A DNA stretch of 12,506 bases from Anaerolineaceae bacterium UBA4781 (GTDB lineage: Bacteria > Chloroflexota > Anaerolineae > Anaerolineales > Anaerolineaceae). The position numbers were made by a program, and so were the translations under genes. Numbering within the stretch: the first letter of the stretch is position 1; every line of letters starts with the position of its first letter. Shown piece after piece: positions 6,140 to 12,506 of the stretch. The stretch covers positions 3,169 to 15,674 of the forward strand of contig DHHD01000069.1 of assembly GCA_002403105.1 (NCBI GenBank). The letters are read 5' to 3'. Below the pieces are notes generated by a model, which was not told where the DNA came from, did no database searches, and saw only the letters and a list, made by a program, of their open reading frames with translations.

Positions 6140-6151
6140 CCCATATATGGG
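6140..6151. repeat. 12-bp perfect palindrome CCCATATATGGG in the origin-like region
   Basis: A perfect self-complementary CCCATATATGGG lies 12 bp to the right of the left DnaA box. It could be a binding site for a dimeric protein or simply chance within AT-rich DNA. No matching second copy was seen in the window. Confidence 0.6.
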
Positions 6152-6269
6152 ATAGTAAAGATTTCGTAATAGATAAATAAGGCTTTTTTATTAAAATGAA
6201 GAAAAAATGGCTGTATATAAAAAGAGAAAAAACGGGATCGTAAAACACCTTTTTATTTTTACTGCTTTT

Positions 6270-6278
6270 TTATCAACA
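6270..6278 (+). promoter_or_regulatory. Near-consensus DnaA box
   Basis: TTATCAACA differs from the TTATCCACA consensus at one position. It stands between the left box and the right cluster, in the same orientation as the two perfect right-hand boxes. Confidence 0.5.
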
Positions 6279-6344
6279 GTCTTCAATAAGAATTCAGAAA
6301 GATATAAACATTAACAACAAAAAAAATAGAAAATTTTTTCGAAG

Positions 6345-6419
6345 ATATCCACAAATAAAGAGGTTTATCCACAGATATCAATGGGTTATCCACAGATCTG
6401 TGGAAAAGATTGTGGAAAA
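6345..6419. promoter_or_regulatory. Cluster of five DnaA boxes
   Basis: Three plus-strand boxes lie at 20-21 bp intervals, about two helical turns: ATATCCACA (6345-6353, one mismatch), TTATCCACA (6365-6373, perfect) and TTATCCACA (6386-6394, perfect). Two minus-strand boxes follow, TGTGGAAAA at 6399-6407 and 6411-6419 (TTTTCCACA, one mismatch each). The third and fourth face each other and create a perfect 16-bp palindrome TCCACAGATCTGTGGA (6389-6404). The last box ends next to the stop codon of the nucleotidyltransferase gene. Helical phasing and density indicate cooperative DnaA loading. Confidence 0.82.
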
Positions 6420-7427
6420 TTAGAGTAACCCGCTCACTCTTTGCCACTCGATAGAGGTTGCATCAACAGCTTCCAGATAACTATCAAGCTGTTGAATTTT
6501 CAAAGAAAAGACATCCTTCGTAAAATTAATCTGCTCGCAAAAACTCTTCCAATCTTTTCCTTCGGGTGCTCGTTTTGGCAGTGCGTGAACCACATTTGTC
6601 CATACCCAAAACAATATCCACAAGGCTTCATCAGGGCGTTCTGTTTGATAAAAAGAAACAGCTTGTTGATAATACCTAAATCGTGTGGAAGAAAACTGTG
6701 GTGGACAATAGGATTTTTCAGAAAGAGCAGCAATGGCCATGTTCATTTGTTGAAGATGGGTTTCCCATGGGAAACCGGTATAGTCATTGAGCCCGTAAAG
6801 ATCTCTCATTCCGCTTGCCAGACCGGGACGTCCCAGATATGTTGTACAAGTCTCCAACCCGGAAAGGAATCTTCGTTCAGGGAGCGGCTTCCCGGTTAAG
6901 CTGATAATACAGTTCCCTGCATCGTAAAGGGTCAAGAGATAATCATAGACGGTATCTGCTGAAAATTCGTCCACCTGATGCTGTAAATTCATCCAACGAT
7001 CACGCGCACTCGTATAGAAGGATTGCGAACGAGCATAGATATTTGAAGGAGAGAAAAAATTAGAGAAAATACCGGCTCGTAAATAATCATAAAAATGATA
7101 AGAATCATACAATACGAACGGCGCATCACAAAATAGGCATCCTAACCAGGGATCTTGACGCAGATCTTTCGGTTGGTTGAATACCCTGCGCGGGTAATGA
7201 AGAATATCAAACTGAAAATCATCTCCCAATGAGTAAATTTCTCGAGAAAAAGCAGGTTCGGTATTGTGAATGAAGACAAGATCAATATCGGTGGATTCTC
7301 CTAAAAAGGGATTTTCCCCGGCCAAGGAGCCGATCAGAAAAACACAAGCAATATCAGGATTGTTGAAGGTTTGATCCTTCACATAATTACGAGCAGTTTC
7401 CAGAAGCATATTCCTTGTTACTCTCAT
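6420..7427 (-). CDS. Nucleotidyltransferase-fold protein of unknown substrate
   Basis: This 335-residue protein has an N-terminal polymerase-beta-like nucleotidyltransferase core: 'FLIGSLAGENPFLGESTDID' carries the G33-S34 motif, followed after 12 residues by the D47-x-D49 metal-binding pair. A third acidic residue is likely D74 in 'FQFDILHYP'. The remaining 230 residues look helical and aromatic-rich ('YYQQAVSFYQTERPDEALWI'), like the substrate-binding half of stand-alone nucleotidyltransferases. I cannot assign it to aminoglycoside, tRNA or toxin-antitoxin enzymes. The ATG at 7427 follows AAAAGGAT with 7-8 nt spacing, 18 nt after the upstream deoxynucleoside kinase stop, so the two are co-transcribed. 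Its stop codon touches the DnaA-box cluster, and no terminator hairpin was seen between them. All three catalytic acids are present, so it is probably active. Confidence 0.82.
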   Translation of the reverse strand: MRVTRNMLLETARNYVKDQTFNNPDIACVFLIGSLAGENPFLGESTDIDLVFIHNTEPAFSREIYSLGDDFQFDILHYPRRVFNQPKDLRQDPWLGCLFCDAPFVLYDSYHFYDYLRAGIFSNFFSPSNIYARSQSFYTSARDRWMNLQHQVDEFSADTVYDYLLTLYDAGNCIISLTGKPLPERRFLSGLETCTTYLGRPGLASGMRDLYGLNDYTGFPWETHLQQMNMAIAALSEKSYCPPQFSSTRFRYYQQAVSFYQTERPDEALWILFWVWTNVVHALPKRAPEGKDWKSFCEQINFTKDVFSLKIQQLDSYLEAVDATSIEWQRVSGLL

Positions 7428-7445
7428 CTCATTATCCTTTTTCCG

Positions 7446-8084
7446 TTATCCATCAATTGGAAGAGCGGCTTGGAAAGGCGGTAAATGCAGAATTTGCCGA
7501 ATGCGGTTGTCTATAAACTGCAAATCGGATGGCTTATGAACAAAATCCAATTCGTTGGTATCAACGATCAAAATGTTTCGATCATGACTGGCGACAGTAA
7601 AGAATTTTTCATATGCTTCATTCAATAATGCAATATATCCCGATTCCATAGATCGTTCGTAAGAGCGATCACGCATGGTGATACGCTGCAGGAGAGTATC
7701 TGTATTGGCTTTTAAATACACGATGAGATCAGGCACAGGAATTCTCTCAGCGAGTGCGGTATGTACCGAATAATACACTTCCAGTTCATCCCCCTGTAAA
7801 TTTACATCCGCAAACAGGGCATCTTTTTCGAAGGTGTAATCGGAGATCAAATTCTTTTGAGATTGAAGCAGTTCGGGAACATTATTACGTTGCTGGCGAT
7901 AGCGACTGAGCAGAAAAAAAATCTGAGTTTGAAAAGCATACCGTGCACGGTCCTGGTAAAACTCCTGGAGGAAAGGATTCTCCTCGAATATTTCAAGCAA
8001 CAGATTTGATTTAAACGATGGTTGCAGAAGGCGGGCAAGGCTGGTCTTTCCCACGCCGATCACTCCTTCTATGGCAATGTACAT
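7446..8084 (-). CDS. Deoxynucleoside kinase family protein, divergent paralog 2
   Basis: This 212-residue kinase is predicted to make a deoxynucleoside 5'-monophosphate from a deoxynucleoside and NTP. It has the P-loop G7-VIGVGKTS (K13) and a LID 'RITMRDRSYERSM' (about 133-145). The family's D/E-R-S motif is replaced by D82-Y83-T84 ('ISDYTFEKDALFA'). A DY-type motif is also seen in deoxyadenosine-kinase domains fused to HPPK (folK) in some bacteria, so deoxyadenosine is a plausible substrate (inference). It is clearly related to paralog 1 (shared 'PDLxVYLxAxxDTLLxRI' and 'LDFV'). The ATG at 8084 has GAGGAG 5 nt upstream. A TATAAT (8132-8137, minus) in the divergent region with ssb may serve it. 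The nucleotidyltransferase gene follows after 18 nt in the same transcript. Confidence 0.88.
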   Translation of the reverse strand: MYIAIEGVIGVGKTSLARLLQPSFKSNLLLEIFEENPFLQEFYQDRARYAFQTQIFFLLSRYRQQRNNVPELLQSQKNLISDYTFEKDALFADVNLQGDELEVYYSVHTALAERIPVPDLIVYLKANTDTLLQRITMRDRSYERSMESGYIALLNEAYEKFFTVASHDRNILIVDTNELDFVHKPSDLQFIDNRIRQILHLPPFQAALPIDG

Positions 8085-8103
8085 GCGCGCTCCTCGAAAA
8101 TTA

Positions 8104-8137
8104 TTGACAATGGGATAAATTAATCTAAACTATTATA
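8104..8137. promoter_or_regulatory. Divergent promoter region between ssb and the kinase operon
   Basis: For ssb (+), TTGACA (8104-8109) is followed after 16 bp by TAAACT (8126-8131), or after 21 bp by TATTAT (8131-8136). The first spacing is better and the second hexamer is better, so the exact -10 is unsure. For the kinase operon (-), a perfect TATAAT lies at 8132-8137 with no convincing -35. The two promoters overlap and could interfere with each other. Confidence 0.45.
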
Positions 8138-8169
8138 TAACATTGCAATACGAAAAATGGAGGGATACA

Positions 8170-8550
8170 ATGGCATCACTAAATCGTGTTCAATTAATTG
8201 GAAGACTGGGCAAAGACCCGGACTCCCGCAAAACCCCAAAAGGCACCACCTACACCACTTTCTCTTTGGCAGTCGACCGAAAATGGAAAGATAAAAAAGG
8301 CGAACTGCACCAGGAGGCGGATTGGTTCAATGTGGAAGCCTGGGGTAAACTGGGTGAGATATGCCAGAAATACCTTGCGAAAGGGAAGCTGGTCTATCTG
8401 GAAGGGAGACTACGCACCCGCAAATATGAACATGAAGGAAGCCCCCGATATTTCACGACCGTCGTTTTGAGCACAATACAAATGCTTGAAAGAAAGCCAA
8501 AAGAAACAGGTCTTGAAATTGAAGAATCCGAAGAAGAGATAACTGAATAG
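8170..8550 (+). CDS. ssb: Single-stranded DNA-binding protein without the usual C-terminal tip
   Basis: This 126-residue protein is a single-OB-fold SSB that coats single-stranded DNA in replication, repair and recombination. The start 'MASLNRVQLIGRLGKDPDSR' is diagnostic, followed by 'TTFSLAVDRKW', 'ADWFNVEAWGKLGEICQKYL' and 'GKLVYLEGRLRTRKYE'. The OB fold occupies about residues 1-108. The tail is short and acidic (EIEESEEEITE) but lacks the DDDIPF-like hydrophobic tip that recruits partner proteins in most bacterial SSBs. It may be a secondary paralog, or the tip may differ in this lineage. I chose the ATG at 8170 because GGAGGG lies 5 nt upstream; an in-frame TTG at 8143 would place that ribosome binding site inside the gene. 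Confidence 0.93.
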   Translation: MASLNRVQLIGRLGKDPDSRKTPKGTTYTTFSLAVDRKWKDKKGELHQEADWFNVEAWGKLGEICQKYLAKGKLVYLEGRLRTRKYEHEGSPRYFTTVVLSTIQMLERKPKETGLEIEESEEEITE

Positions 8551-8551
8551 A

Positions 8552-8577
8552 AAACTGCCGGTTTATGCCGGCAGTTT
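8552..8577. terminator. Hairpin terminator between convergent ssb and pepF
   Basis: A perfect 10-bp stem AAACTGCCGG/CCGGCAGTTT has a TTTATG loop, starting 2 nt after the ssb stop. T tracts are short on both strands (TTT, TTTT). It probably serves ssb, and from the other side pepF, which ends at 8610. Confidence 0.72.
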
Positions 8578-8609
8578 CACACTACCTAAGTCATTATCTG
8601 GATTGTTGT

Positions 8610-10385
8610 TTAGAGAGCTTCGAGCTGGGTGACCATCGCATCGATCAGATCAAAACCGCCTTGCCAGAATTCTGCTTTCCGAACATCCATTCCAGCTTCA
8701 TCCAGTATCTGCATGGGGGCTTTTGAGCCGCCTGTGGATAACATGTGGATATATCTCGGTTTGAAGCTGTCACCTTCAATTTTAAACTGCTTATAGAGAG
8801 ATAAAACCAGCAGTTGACCGAAGGCGTACGCATATACGTAGAATGGGGTATGGTAGAAGTGAGGAATGGAAACCCATTCCCAGCGGAACTCATCGCTAAG
8901 GGTGAGAGAAGTGCCAAACTGATCCTGCAAATTCTTATAATACGCTTCAGATAAATCATCCACTGCTGCGCCTTGTAAGGTCATTTCATGTGCAGTCTTT
9001 TCGAACATGGCAAAGTAAGCCTGGCGCATGATGGTGGCATAGGAATCATCAACCTGTTTGAAGAGCAATGAACGACGCACATCTTCATCTTTTTCTTCAG
9101 AGAGCAGGCGGTCGATCAGCATCATCTCGCCAAAGGTCGAAGCGGTTTCAGCCAGCGGCAAGCAAGAATGCTGGGTGAAGAGACTGTGATCAGAAGCCAG
9201 CAGAGAGTGAATGGCATGCCCCAATTCGTGCGCCAGTGTCGCCATATCTTCCGCTTTACCCTGATAATTGGTCAATACCCAGGGTGTAAGATCAGGAGCG
9301 ACCGTGGCACAGAATGCTCCGGAGCGCTTGCCTTTTCGAACTTCACTATCAATATGCTGTGCTGCAAATACGCGATGTGCTAGTTGAGCGAAACGCGGAT
9401 CGAATTCTTGGAAAGAATCCAATACCAATTCGGTGGCCATACCAAATGAATAATTCTTACTCGATTCAGCAACCGGGGCATAAACGTCATAGCGTCTGAT
9501 CGAATCCATACCCAACTGTTTTGCTTTCAAACGGAAAAAACGCTGGAATACAGGAGCGTTCTTTTTACAGACATCCAGCAGAGTATCTACGACCTCGTCG
9601 GGAATATCGTTGCCGAGGTTTCTGGCTGAAATGGGAGTTTTATACTTTCGCAATCCAATATTCTCATTGCGCCAGTCGCGGATGATGGTCTGGTAGATCT
9701 GCCCAAGAATAGGACCTTCATCTCCATAGACCTGATACAATTTTTGATATGCGCTGGCCCGCACATCCGGATTGGGAAGGTGCACCAGTGACATCAGTTC
9801 CCCGCGTGTAAGGTCCTTTTCTTGCCCATCCACAGTGACCCGAAAAGTGTAGCGATTGGTAATGGAATCATACAAGCGGATAAGAGCGGCAAAACCGGTG
9901 AGGTCTTTAATATTGATGATCTTTTCTTCGGCTTCAGTTAGCGTGTAGGGTTTGAAATGGCGCATCTCCTCCAACCAGTAGCGGTAATCCCCAGAGCCGT
10001 CCATCAAGCGCTGGGCGTTCTTATCACTCACATCTTTCCACCACAAATTAAAGAAGAGTATTTTGTTGGATTGTTCGGCGGCAAATTGCTCCGCACGGGC
10101 AGCCAAGCTTTGGGCTTGTTGATTTTGTGTATCTTCGGTGAACCATAATTCTGCATAATCATTGATCAGCCTGACCTGGTGGGTAAGAACTTCAAGCTCT
10201 TTGATCACCTGCAAAAAAGTTTCCAGGGAAATATCCTCTGCAAGGATTTCGCGCTTCTTTTCAAAATCCGCAACCATTTTTTCGGCTTGCTTGAAGGCAT
10301 TTTCCATCTCCGGCGAGGTGGCGGATGGGAAAAGATCTTTCAAACTCCAACGGGATAGGCTAAAAGTTTTATTTTCAGTAGTCAT
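8610..10385 (-). CDS. pepF: Oligoendopeptidase F (M3 family zinc metallopeptidase)
   Basis: This 591-residue cytosolic zinc peptidase is close to the usual PepF length (about 600) and cleaves short oligopeptides. The active site is H386-E387-L388-G389-H390 ('TLAHELGHAIHS'), with the probable third zinc ligand E413 in 'LPLAETASTFGEMM'. The C-terminal 'WVSIPHFYHTPFYVYAYAFG' is the conserved substrate-binding Tyr/His region of the M3B group. The N-terminal half is the helical PepF lid domain ('RHFKPYTLTEAEEKIINIKD'). AAAGGA lies 7 nt before the ATG at 10385. It is the last gene of the minus-strand run, 61 nt after the inositol-monophosphatase gene. It probably recycles peptides alongside histidine degradation. 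Confidence 0.95.
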   Translation of the reverse strand: MTTENKTFSLSRWSLKDLFPSATSPEMENAFKQAEKMVADFEKKREILAEDISLETFLQVIKELEVLTHQVRLINDYAELWFTEDTQNQQAQSLAARAEQFAAEQSNKILFFNLWWKDVSDKNAQRLMDGSGDYRYWLEEMRHFKPYTLTEAEEKIINIKDLTGFAALIRLYDSITNRYTFRVTVDGQEKDLTRGELMSLVHLPNPDVRASAYQKLYQVYGDEGPILGQIYQTIIRDWRNENIGLRKYKTPISARNLGNDIPDEVVDTLLDVCKKNAPVFQRFFRLKAKQLGMDSIRRYDVYAPVAESSKNYSFGMATELVLDSFQEFDPRFAQLAHRVFAAQHIDSEVRKGKRSGAFCATVAPDLTPWVLTNYQGKAEDMATLAHELGHAIHSLLASDHSLFTQHSCLPLAETASTFGEMMLIDRLLSEEKDEDVRRSLLFKQVDDSYATIMRQAYFAMFEKTAHEMTLQGAAVDDLSEAYYKNLQDQFGTSLTLSDEFRWEWVSIPHFYHTPFYVYAYAFGQLLVLSLYKQFKIEGDSFKPRYIHMLSTGGSKAPMQILDEAGMDVRKAEFWQGGFDLIDAMVTQLEAL

Positions 10386-10446
10386 GGGTAATCCTTTGGA
10401 TTCAATTAGAAGAATTTACAACACACCCATTATACAGCATGGGTTT

Positions 10447-11232
10447 TTAACGGTCATCAGTCACTTGCAGCATTGTACGCATTTTGGCATGCAAAACAGG
10501 ATTGGTAGCAATCAGAGAGTAGGGTGATTTGAAATAATTCTCCTCCCCCTGAAGGTTGGTAACCAACCCACCGGCTTCTTCCACCAGTAATGTTCCGGCA
10601 GCAATATCCCAGGGGTGAATACCGATCTCCCAATAGCCATCCAGCCAACCTGCCGCGACGTACGCCATATCAATGGCTGCCGAACCCAAGCGACGGATGG
10701 ATTGGACATTCTTGAGAAATCTGGAAAAATTATCCAAATTATTTTTTGTTGGGTCTTTCAGATCCGTTGGAAACCCGGTGACCAGCATAGCATCCACCAA
10801 CGCTTGCGTTGTGGAGACATGGATGGGCTGCCCATTTAAGAATGCACCCTGCCCGCGTTCGGCGCTGAAGCAATGAGCGCGTGAAGGATCTACCGTGACC
10901 GCCAGAGCAACCTGGTTGCGGTAAGCATAAGCCACCGTAACGCTAAAGATCGGAACGCCATGGGCGTAATTGGCAGTTCCGTCCAACGGATCAATGAACC
11001 AGCAGTGATCTTCTAAGCCATCCAAGTGCCCGCTCTCTTCGGTTATGATCGTGTGGTCTTTAAAATCTCTGCGTATTTCACCCAGCAGATAATCCTCCGA
11101 ACGGGTATCCATTTCTGTGACCAGATCAATTCGCCCTTTATGGCGGATCTCATGCTTTTGGAGATACCCTTGCATGAGAATTTCACCTGCTTGCTGTGCG
11201 ATGTGTATTAAATAATCCAGATTGGGTGTCAT
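10447..11232 (-). CDS. Inositol-monophosphatase family phosphatase
   Basis: This 261-residue enzyme belongs to the Mg-dependent, lithium-sensitive phosphatase family (SuhB/IMPase). All metal-site motifs are intact: E65-E66-S67-G68, D81-P82-L83-D84-G85-T86 ('WFIDPLDGTANYAHGVP') and W208-D209 ('HPWDIAAGTLLVEEAGG'). It should hydrolyse inositol-1-phosphate or a related sugar or nucleotide phosphate such as histidinol phosphate, NADP or PAP; the family is too similar to choose. The ATG at 11232 has GGAG 10 nt upstream. It lies 36 nt after the HD-hydrolase gene and 61 nt before pepF, within the presumed hutI-HD-IMPase-pepF transcript. Because it follows hutI, a histidine-linked substrate is conceivable but not shown. 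Confidence 0.95.
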   Translation of the reverse strand: MTPNLDYLIHIAQQAGEILMQGYLQKHEIRHKGRIDLVTEMDTRSEDYLLGEIRRDFKDHTIITEESGHLDGLEDHCWFIDPLDGTANYAHGVPIFSVTVAYAYRNQVALAVTVDPSRAHCFSAERGQGAFLNGQPIHVSTTQALVDAMLVTGFPTDLKDPTKNNLDNFSRFLKNVQSIRRLGSAAIDMAYVAAGWLDGYWEIGIHPWDIAAGTLLVEEAGGLVTNLQGEENYFKSPYSLIATNPVLHAKMRTMLQVTDDR

Positions 11233-11268
11233 ATTGAAACAGCTCCAGTTCGATGAAAATTTATAAAA

Positions 11269-11916
11269 TTAACGCAGCCCGTTCACTTCACCTTCGAGTT
11301 GCTGAAAAAAAACCTCCAAGAAAGCATGGCGACCTGATGCCAGATAGCGACCTGTGGCTGTGTACATAGTATCTTGAACATTCTTCAACTTAAATAGGTA
11401 TTCATGATAGACGCTGTGATGTTCGCCTTGGCTGAGCTTTCCGGTTTCTACAAACTGTTCCGATGGCTTGCAGTAGATCGGTTCTCCTGCCTGAACGGCG
11501 TACCCAATGGTGCGGGCTATCCCGATGGCACCGATCACATCCAGCTTATCGGCATCGAACAACGATTTTGCCTCAATGGTATGGGGCTCTTCACTCTGGC
11601 GAAAGCGGTGGGCACGGATGCAGTGCTGTACCTTTTGAATATTTTCTTCCTCCCAGCCCAGTTTGGGCAGGATGGTAGCGGCTTTTTCAGCAGAAAGCAG
11701 GTTGTGTTCTGCACGATTTGGAGAGGTGGGGTCGCTGCCATCACAATCATGCAGCAAAGCAGCAGTGAGCAAGATATCCATGTCCGCCTTTTCGGCTTTC
11801 CCGATGATCTGACAAAGGCGGTAGACCCTTTCGATGTGGTCAAAACCATGAACGGGATCAGCAGCAGGATACAGATCGCGCACAGATAATAAATCGAGCA
11901 ATTTGGGTTCACTCAT
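11269..11916 (-). CDS. HD-domain phosphohydrolase (YedJ-like)
   Basis: This 215-residue metal-dependent HD-superfamily hydrolase has all ligands visible: H27 in 'HGFDHIERV', the H56-D57 pair in 'ALLHDCDG', H103 in 'IRAHRF', and D123 in 'FDADKLDVIGAIG'. The layout H...HD...H...D with the 'DADKLD' segment matches YedJ-type phosphohydrolases thought to act on nucleotides or pyrophosphates. The substrate is unassigned. Its ATG overlaps the hutI stop codon in an ATGA (11913-11916), so translation is coupled. The IMPase gene begins 36 nt after its stop. Two phosphohydrolases in a row after hutI suggest a small phosphate-removal or housekeeping module. Confidence 0.9.
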   Translation of the reverse strand: MSEPKLLDLLSVRDLYPAADPVHGFDHIERVYRLCQIIGKAEKADMDILLTAALLHDCDGSDPTSPNRAEHNLLSAEKAATILPKLGWEEENIQKVQHCIRAHRFRQSEEPHTIEAKSLFDADKLDVIGAIGIARTIGYAVQAGEPIYCKPSEQFVETGKLSQGEHHSVYHEYLFKLKNVQDTMYTATGRYLASGRHAFLEVFFQQLEGEVNGLR

Positions 11917-12506
11917 GAAAAATCGATGACCTTTCCTTTCTTAATGACAGTTTCAACCAGATTCTCGCCAAAGCGATAGCCAAGGTGGTGATAATCGGGG
12001 ATTTTCAAGATCAAGAGATCGGCTTGTTTGCCGGGTTCCAGTGACCCAACCCGATCTTCCATTTTGATCGCGGCGGCAGCATTGATGGTGGCGGCTGCAA
12101 TAGCCTGGGCGGGAGTCAATTTCATGAACCGGCAAGCCAAGGCAATAACGAACTGCATATTTCCGCACCAGGCAGTACCGGGGTTCAAGTCAGAAGCCAA
12201 AGCCAACAAACCATTTTGAGCGATGATCTGGCGAGCCGGCGTGTACATATTTTCTGCCAATCCAAAAGGTGTGCAGGGCAGCGCCACGCACACCGTACTG
12301 CTGGCAGCCAGGTTTTTAATATCCTCAACCCCGGTCTTCACCAAGTGGTCGGCTGATGCAGCCCCCAACTCTGCAGCGAGAGAAGCCCCCCCAATGTTTT
12401 CAAATTCATCAGCGTGGATCTTGAGCGGAAAGCCAAGATCGCGGGCTGTGTTTAAAATGTCGCGGGTGTGTTCCAGGTTAAAAACAGAGGGTTCACAAAA
12501 CACATC
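11913..12506 (-). CDS. hutI: Imidazolonepropionase, N-terminus outside window
   Basis: This is the C-terminal 197 residues of HutI, which hydrolyses 4-imidazolone-5-propionate to N-formimino-L-glutamate in histidine degradation. The reading frame is open to the right edge. Visible amidohydrolase hallmarks are 'KIHADEF' (zinc His and catalytic Glu), 'ELGAASADHL' (His), 'ALASDLNPGTAWCGNMQF' (metal-binding Asp) and the C-terminal 'VGSLEPGKQADLLIL'. The N-terminal zinc His pair is not in the window, nor are hutH/hutU. The stop overlaps the HD-hydrolase start by 4 nt. The enzyme is expected to be cytosolic and zinc- or iron-dependent. No internal defect is seen. Confidence 0.94.
   Translation of the reverse strand, partial: DVFCEPSVFNLEHTRDILNTARDLGFPLKIHADEFENIGGASLAAELGAASADHLVKTGVEDIKNLAASSTVCVALPCTPFGLAENMYTPARQIIAQNGLLALASDLNPGTAWCGNMQFVIALACRFMKLTPAQAIAAATINAAAAIKMEDRVGSLEPGKQADLLILKIPDYHHLGYRFGENLVETVIKKGKVIDFS

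Larger units (their letters stand above)
6056..6419. other. oriC: Putative replication origin (oriC-like DnaA-box region)
   Basis: The 488-bp gene-free region between spoVS and the nucleotidyltransferase gene is strongly AT-rich. It contains an A/T-only tract, a TAG-type trinucleotide run, a perfect DnaA box TGTGGATAA (6119-6127, minus), TTATCAACA (6270-6278, one mismatch), and a dense right-hand box cluster (6345-6419). This order of unwinding element, DnaA-trios, DnaA box and further boxes is the known arrangement of Bacillus-type origins. No dnaA or dnaN gene is present and neighbouring genes do not run outward on both sides, so a DnaA-titration site or a regulatory cluster remains possible. 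I see no gene or RNA in the region beyond the spoVS promoter. Confidence 0.7.

Noticed and set aside
6001..6419. Hidden small gene or RNA gene in the AT-rich intergenic region
   Set aside because: Stops are frequent in the frames examined, and no ribosome binding site plus frame or stable RNA fold was seen. DnaA-box structure explains the region better.
6420..7427. Aminoglycoside adenylyltransferase or MNT-type antitoxin for the nucleotidyltransferase
   Set aside because: The core motif alone is shared by many families. The protein is too long for MNT antitoxins, there is no HEPN partner next to it, and the C-terminal half does not match aminoglycoside enzymes that I recognise.
11404..11889. 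161-codon plus-strand frame opposite the HD-hydrolase gene
   Set aside because: It is an antisense shadow of a gene with all catalytic residues in place and shows no domain of its own.

Overview
The window reads as ordinary chromosome from a moderate-GC bacterium, most plausibly an anaerobic member of the Chloroflexota (class Anaerolineae). This placement is an inference. It rests on the mix of a SpoVS-family protein outside any sporulation cluster, a clostridial-type ferredoxin, two small deoxynucleoside kinases, a lipoprotein with a Thr/Pro/Ala-rich linker, and an amino-acid permease with C-terminal universal-stress domains. There are no insertion sequences, phage genes or CRISPR repeats.

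Layout, left to right. (i) 1-1100, minus strand: a TetR-family regulator followed by an overlapping NAD-dependent epimerase/dehydratase that runs off the left edge. A perfect inverted repeat over the regulator's promoter looks like its own operator. (ii) 1111-2168, minus strand: a two-domain lipoprotein, then tRNA-Asn(GTT) under a perfect-consensus sigma-70 promoter. (iii) 2379-4940, plus strand: an APC permease fused to two USP domains, then a small ferredoxin with its own promoter and a strong terminator. In the ferredoxin an Asp replaces one cluster-binding Cys. (iv) 4970-5931: a deoxynucleoside kinase (+) converging on spoVS (-) across a shared terminator.

(v) 5932-6419: a 488-bp AT-rich intergenic region with the architecture of a bacterial replication origin. 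It contains an AT-only stretch, a run of TAG-type trinucleotides resembling DnaA-trios, a consensus DnaA box, and a right-hand cluster of five consensus or near-consensus DnaA boxes, two of which face each other in a perfect palindrome. No dnaA gene lies in the window. This is the most interesting element here.

(vi) 6420-8169: a minus-strand operon of a second, divergent deoxynucleoside kinase and an unassigned nucleotidyltransferase, divergent from a single-stranded-DNA-binding protein gene (+). (vii) 8610-12506, minus strand: a tightly packed run of imidazolonepropionase (hutI, cut by the right edge), an HD-domain phosphohydrolase, an inositol-monophosphatase family enzyme and oligoendopeptidase F, reading as a catabolic/salvage operon.

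Taken together, nucleotide salvage (two kinases), an SSB and SpoVS (an Alba-like putative DNA-binding protein) surround the putative origin. Gene orientation does not diverge cleanly from it, so the origin call needs an independent test such as genome-wide GC skew.
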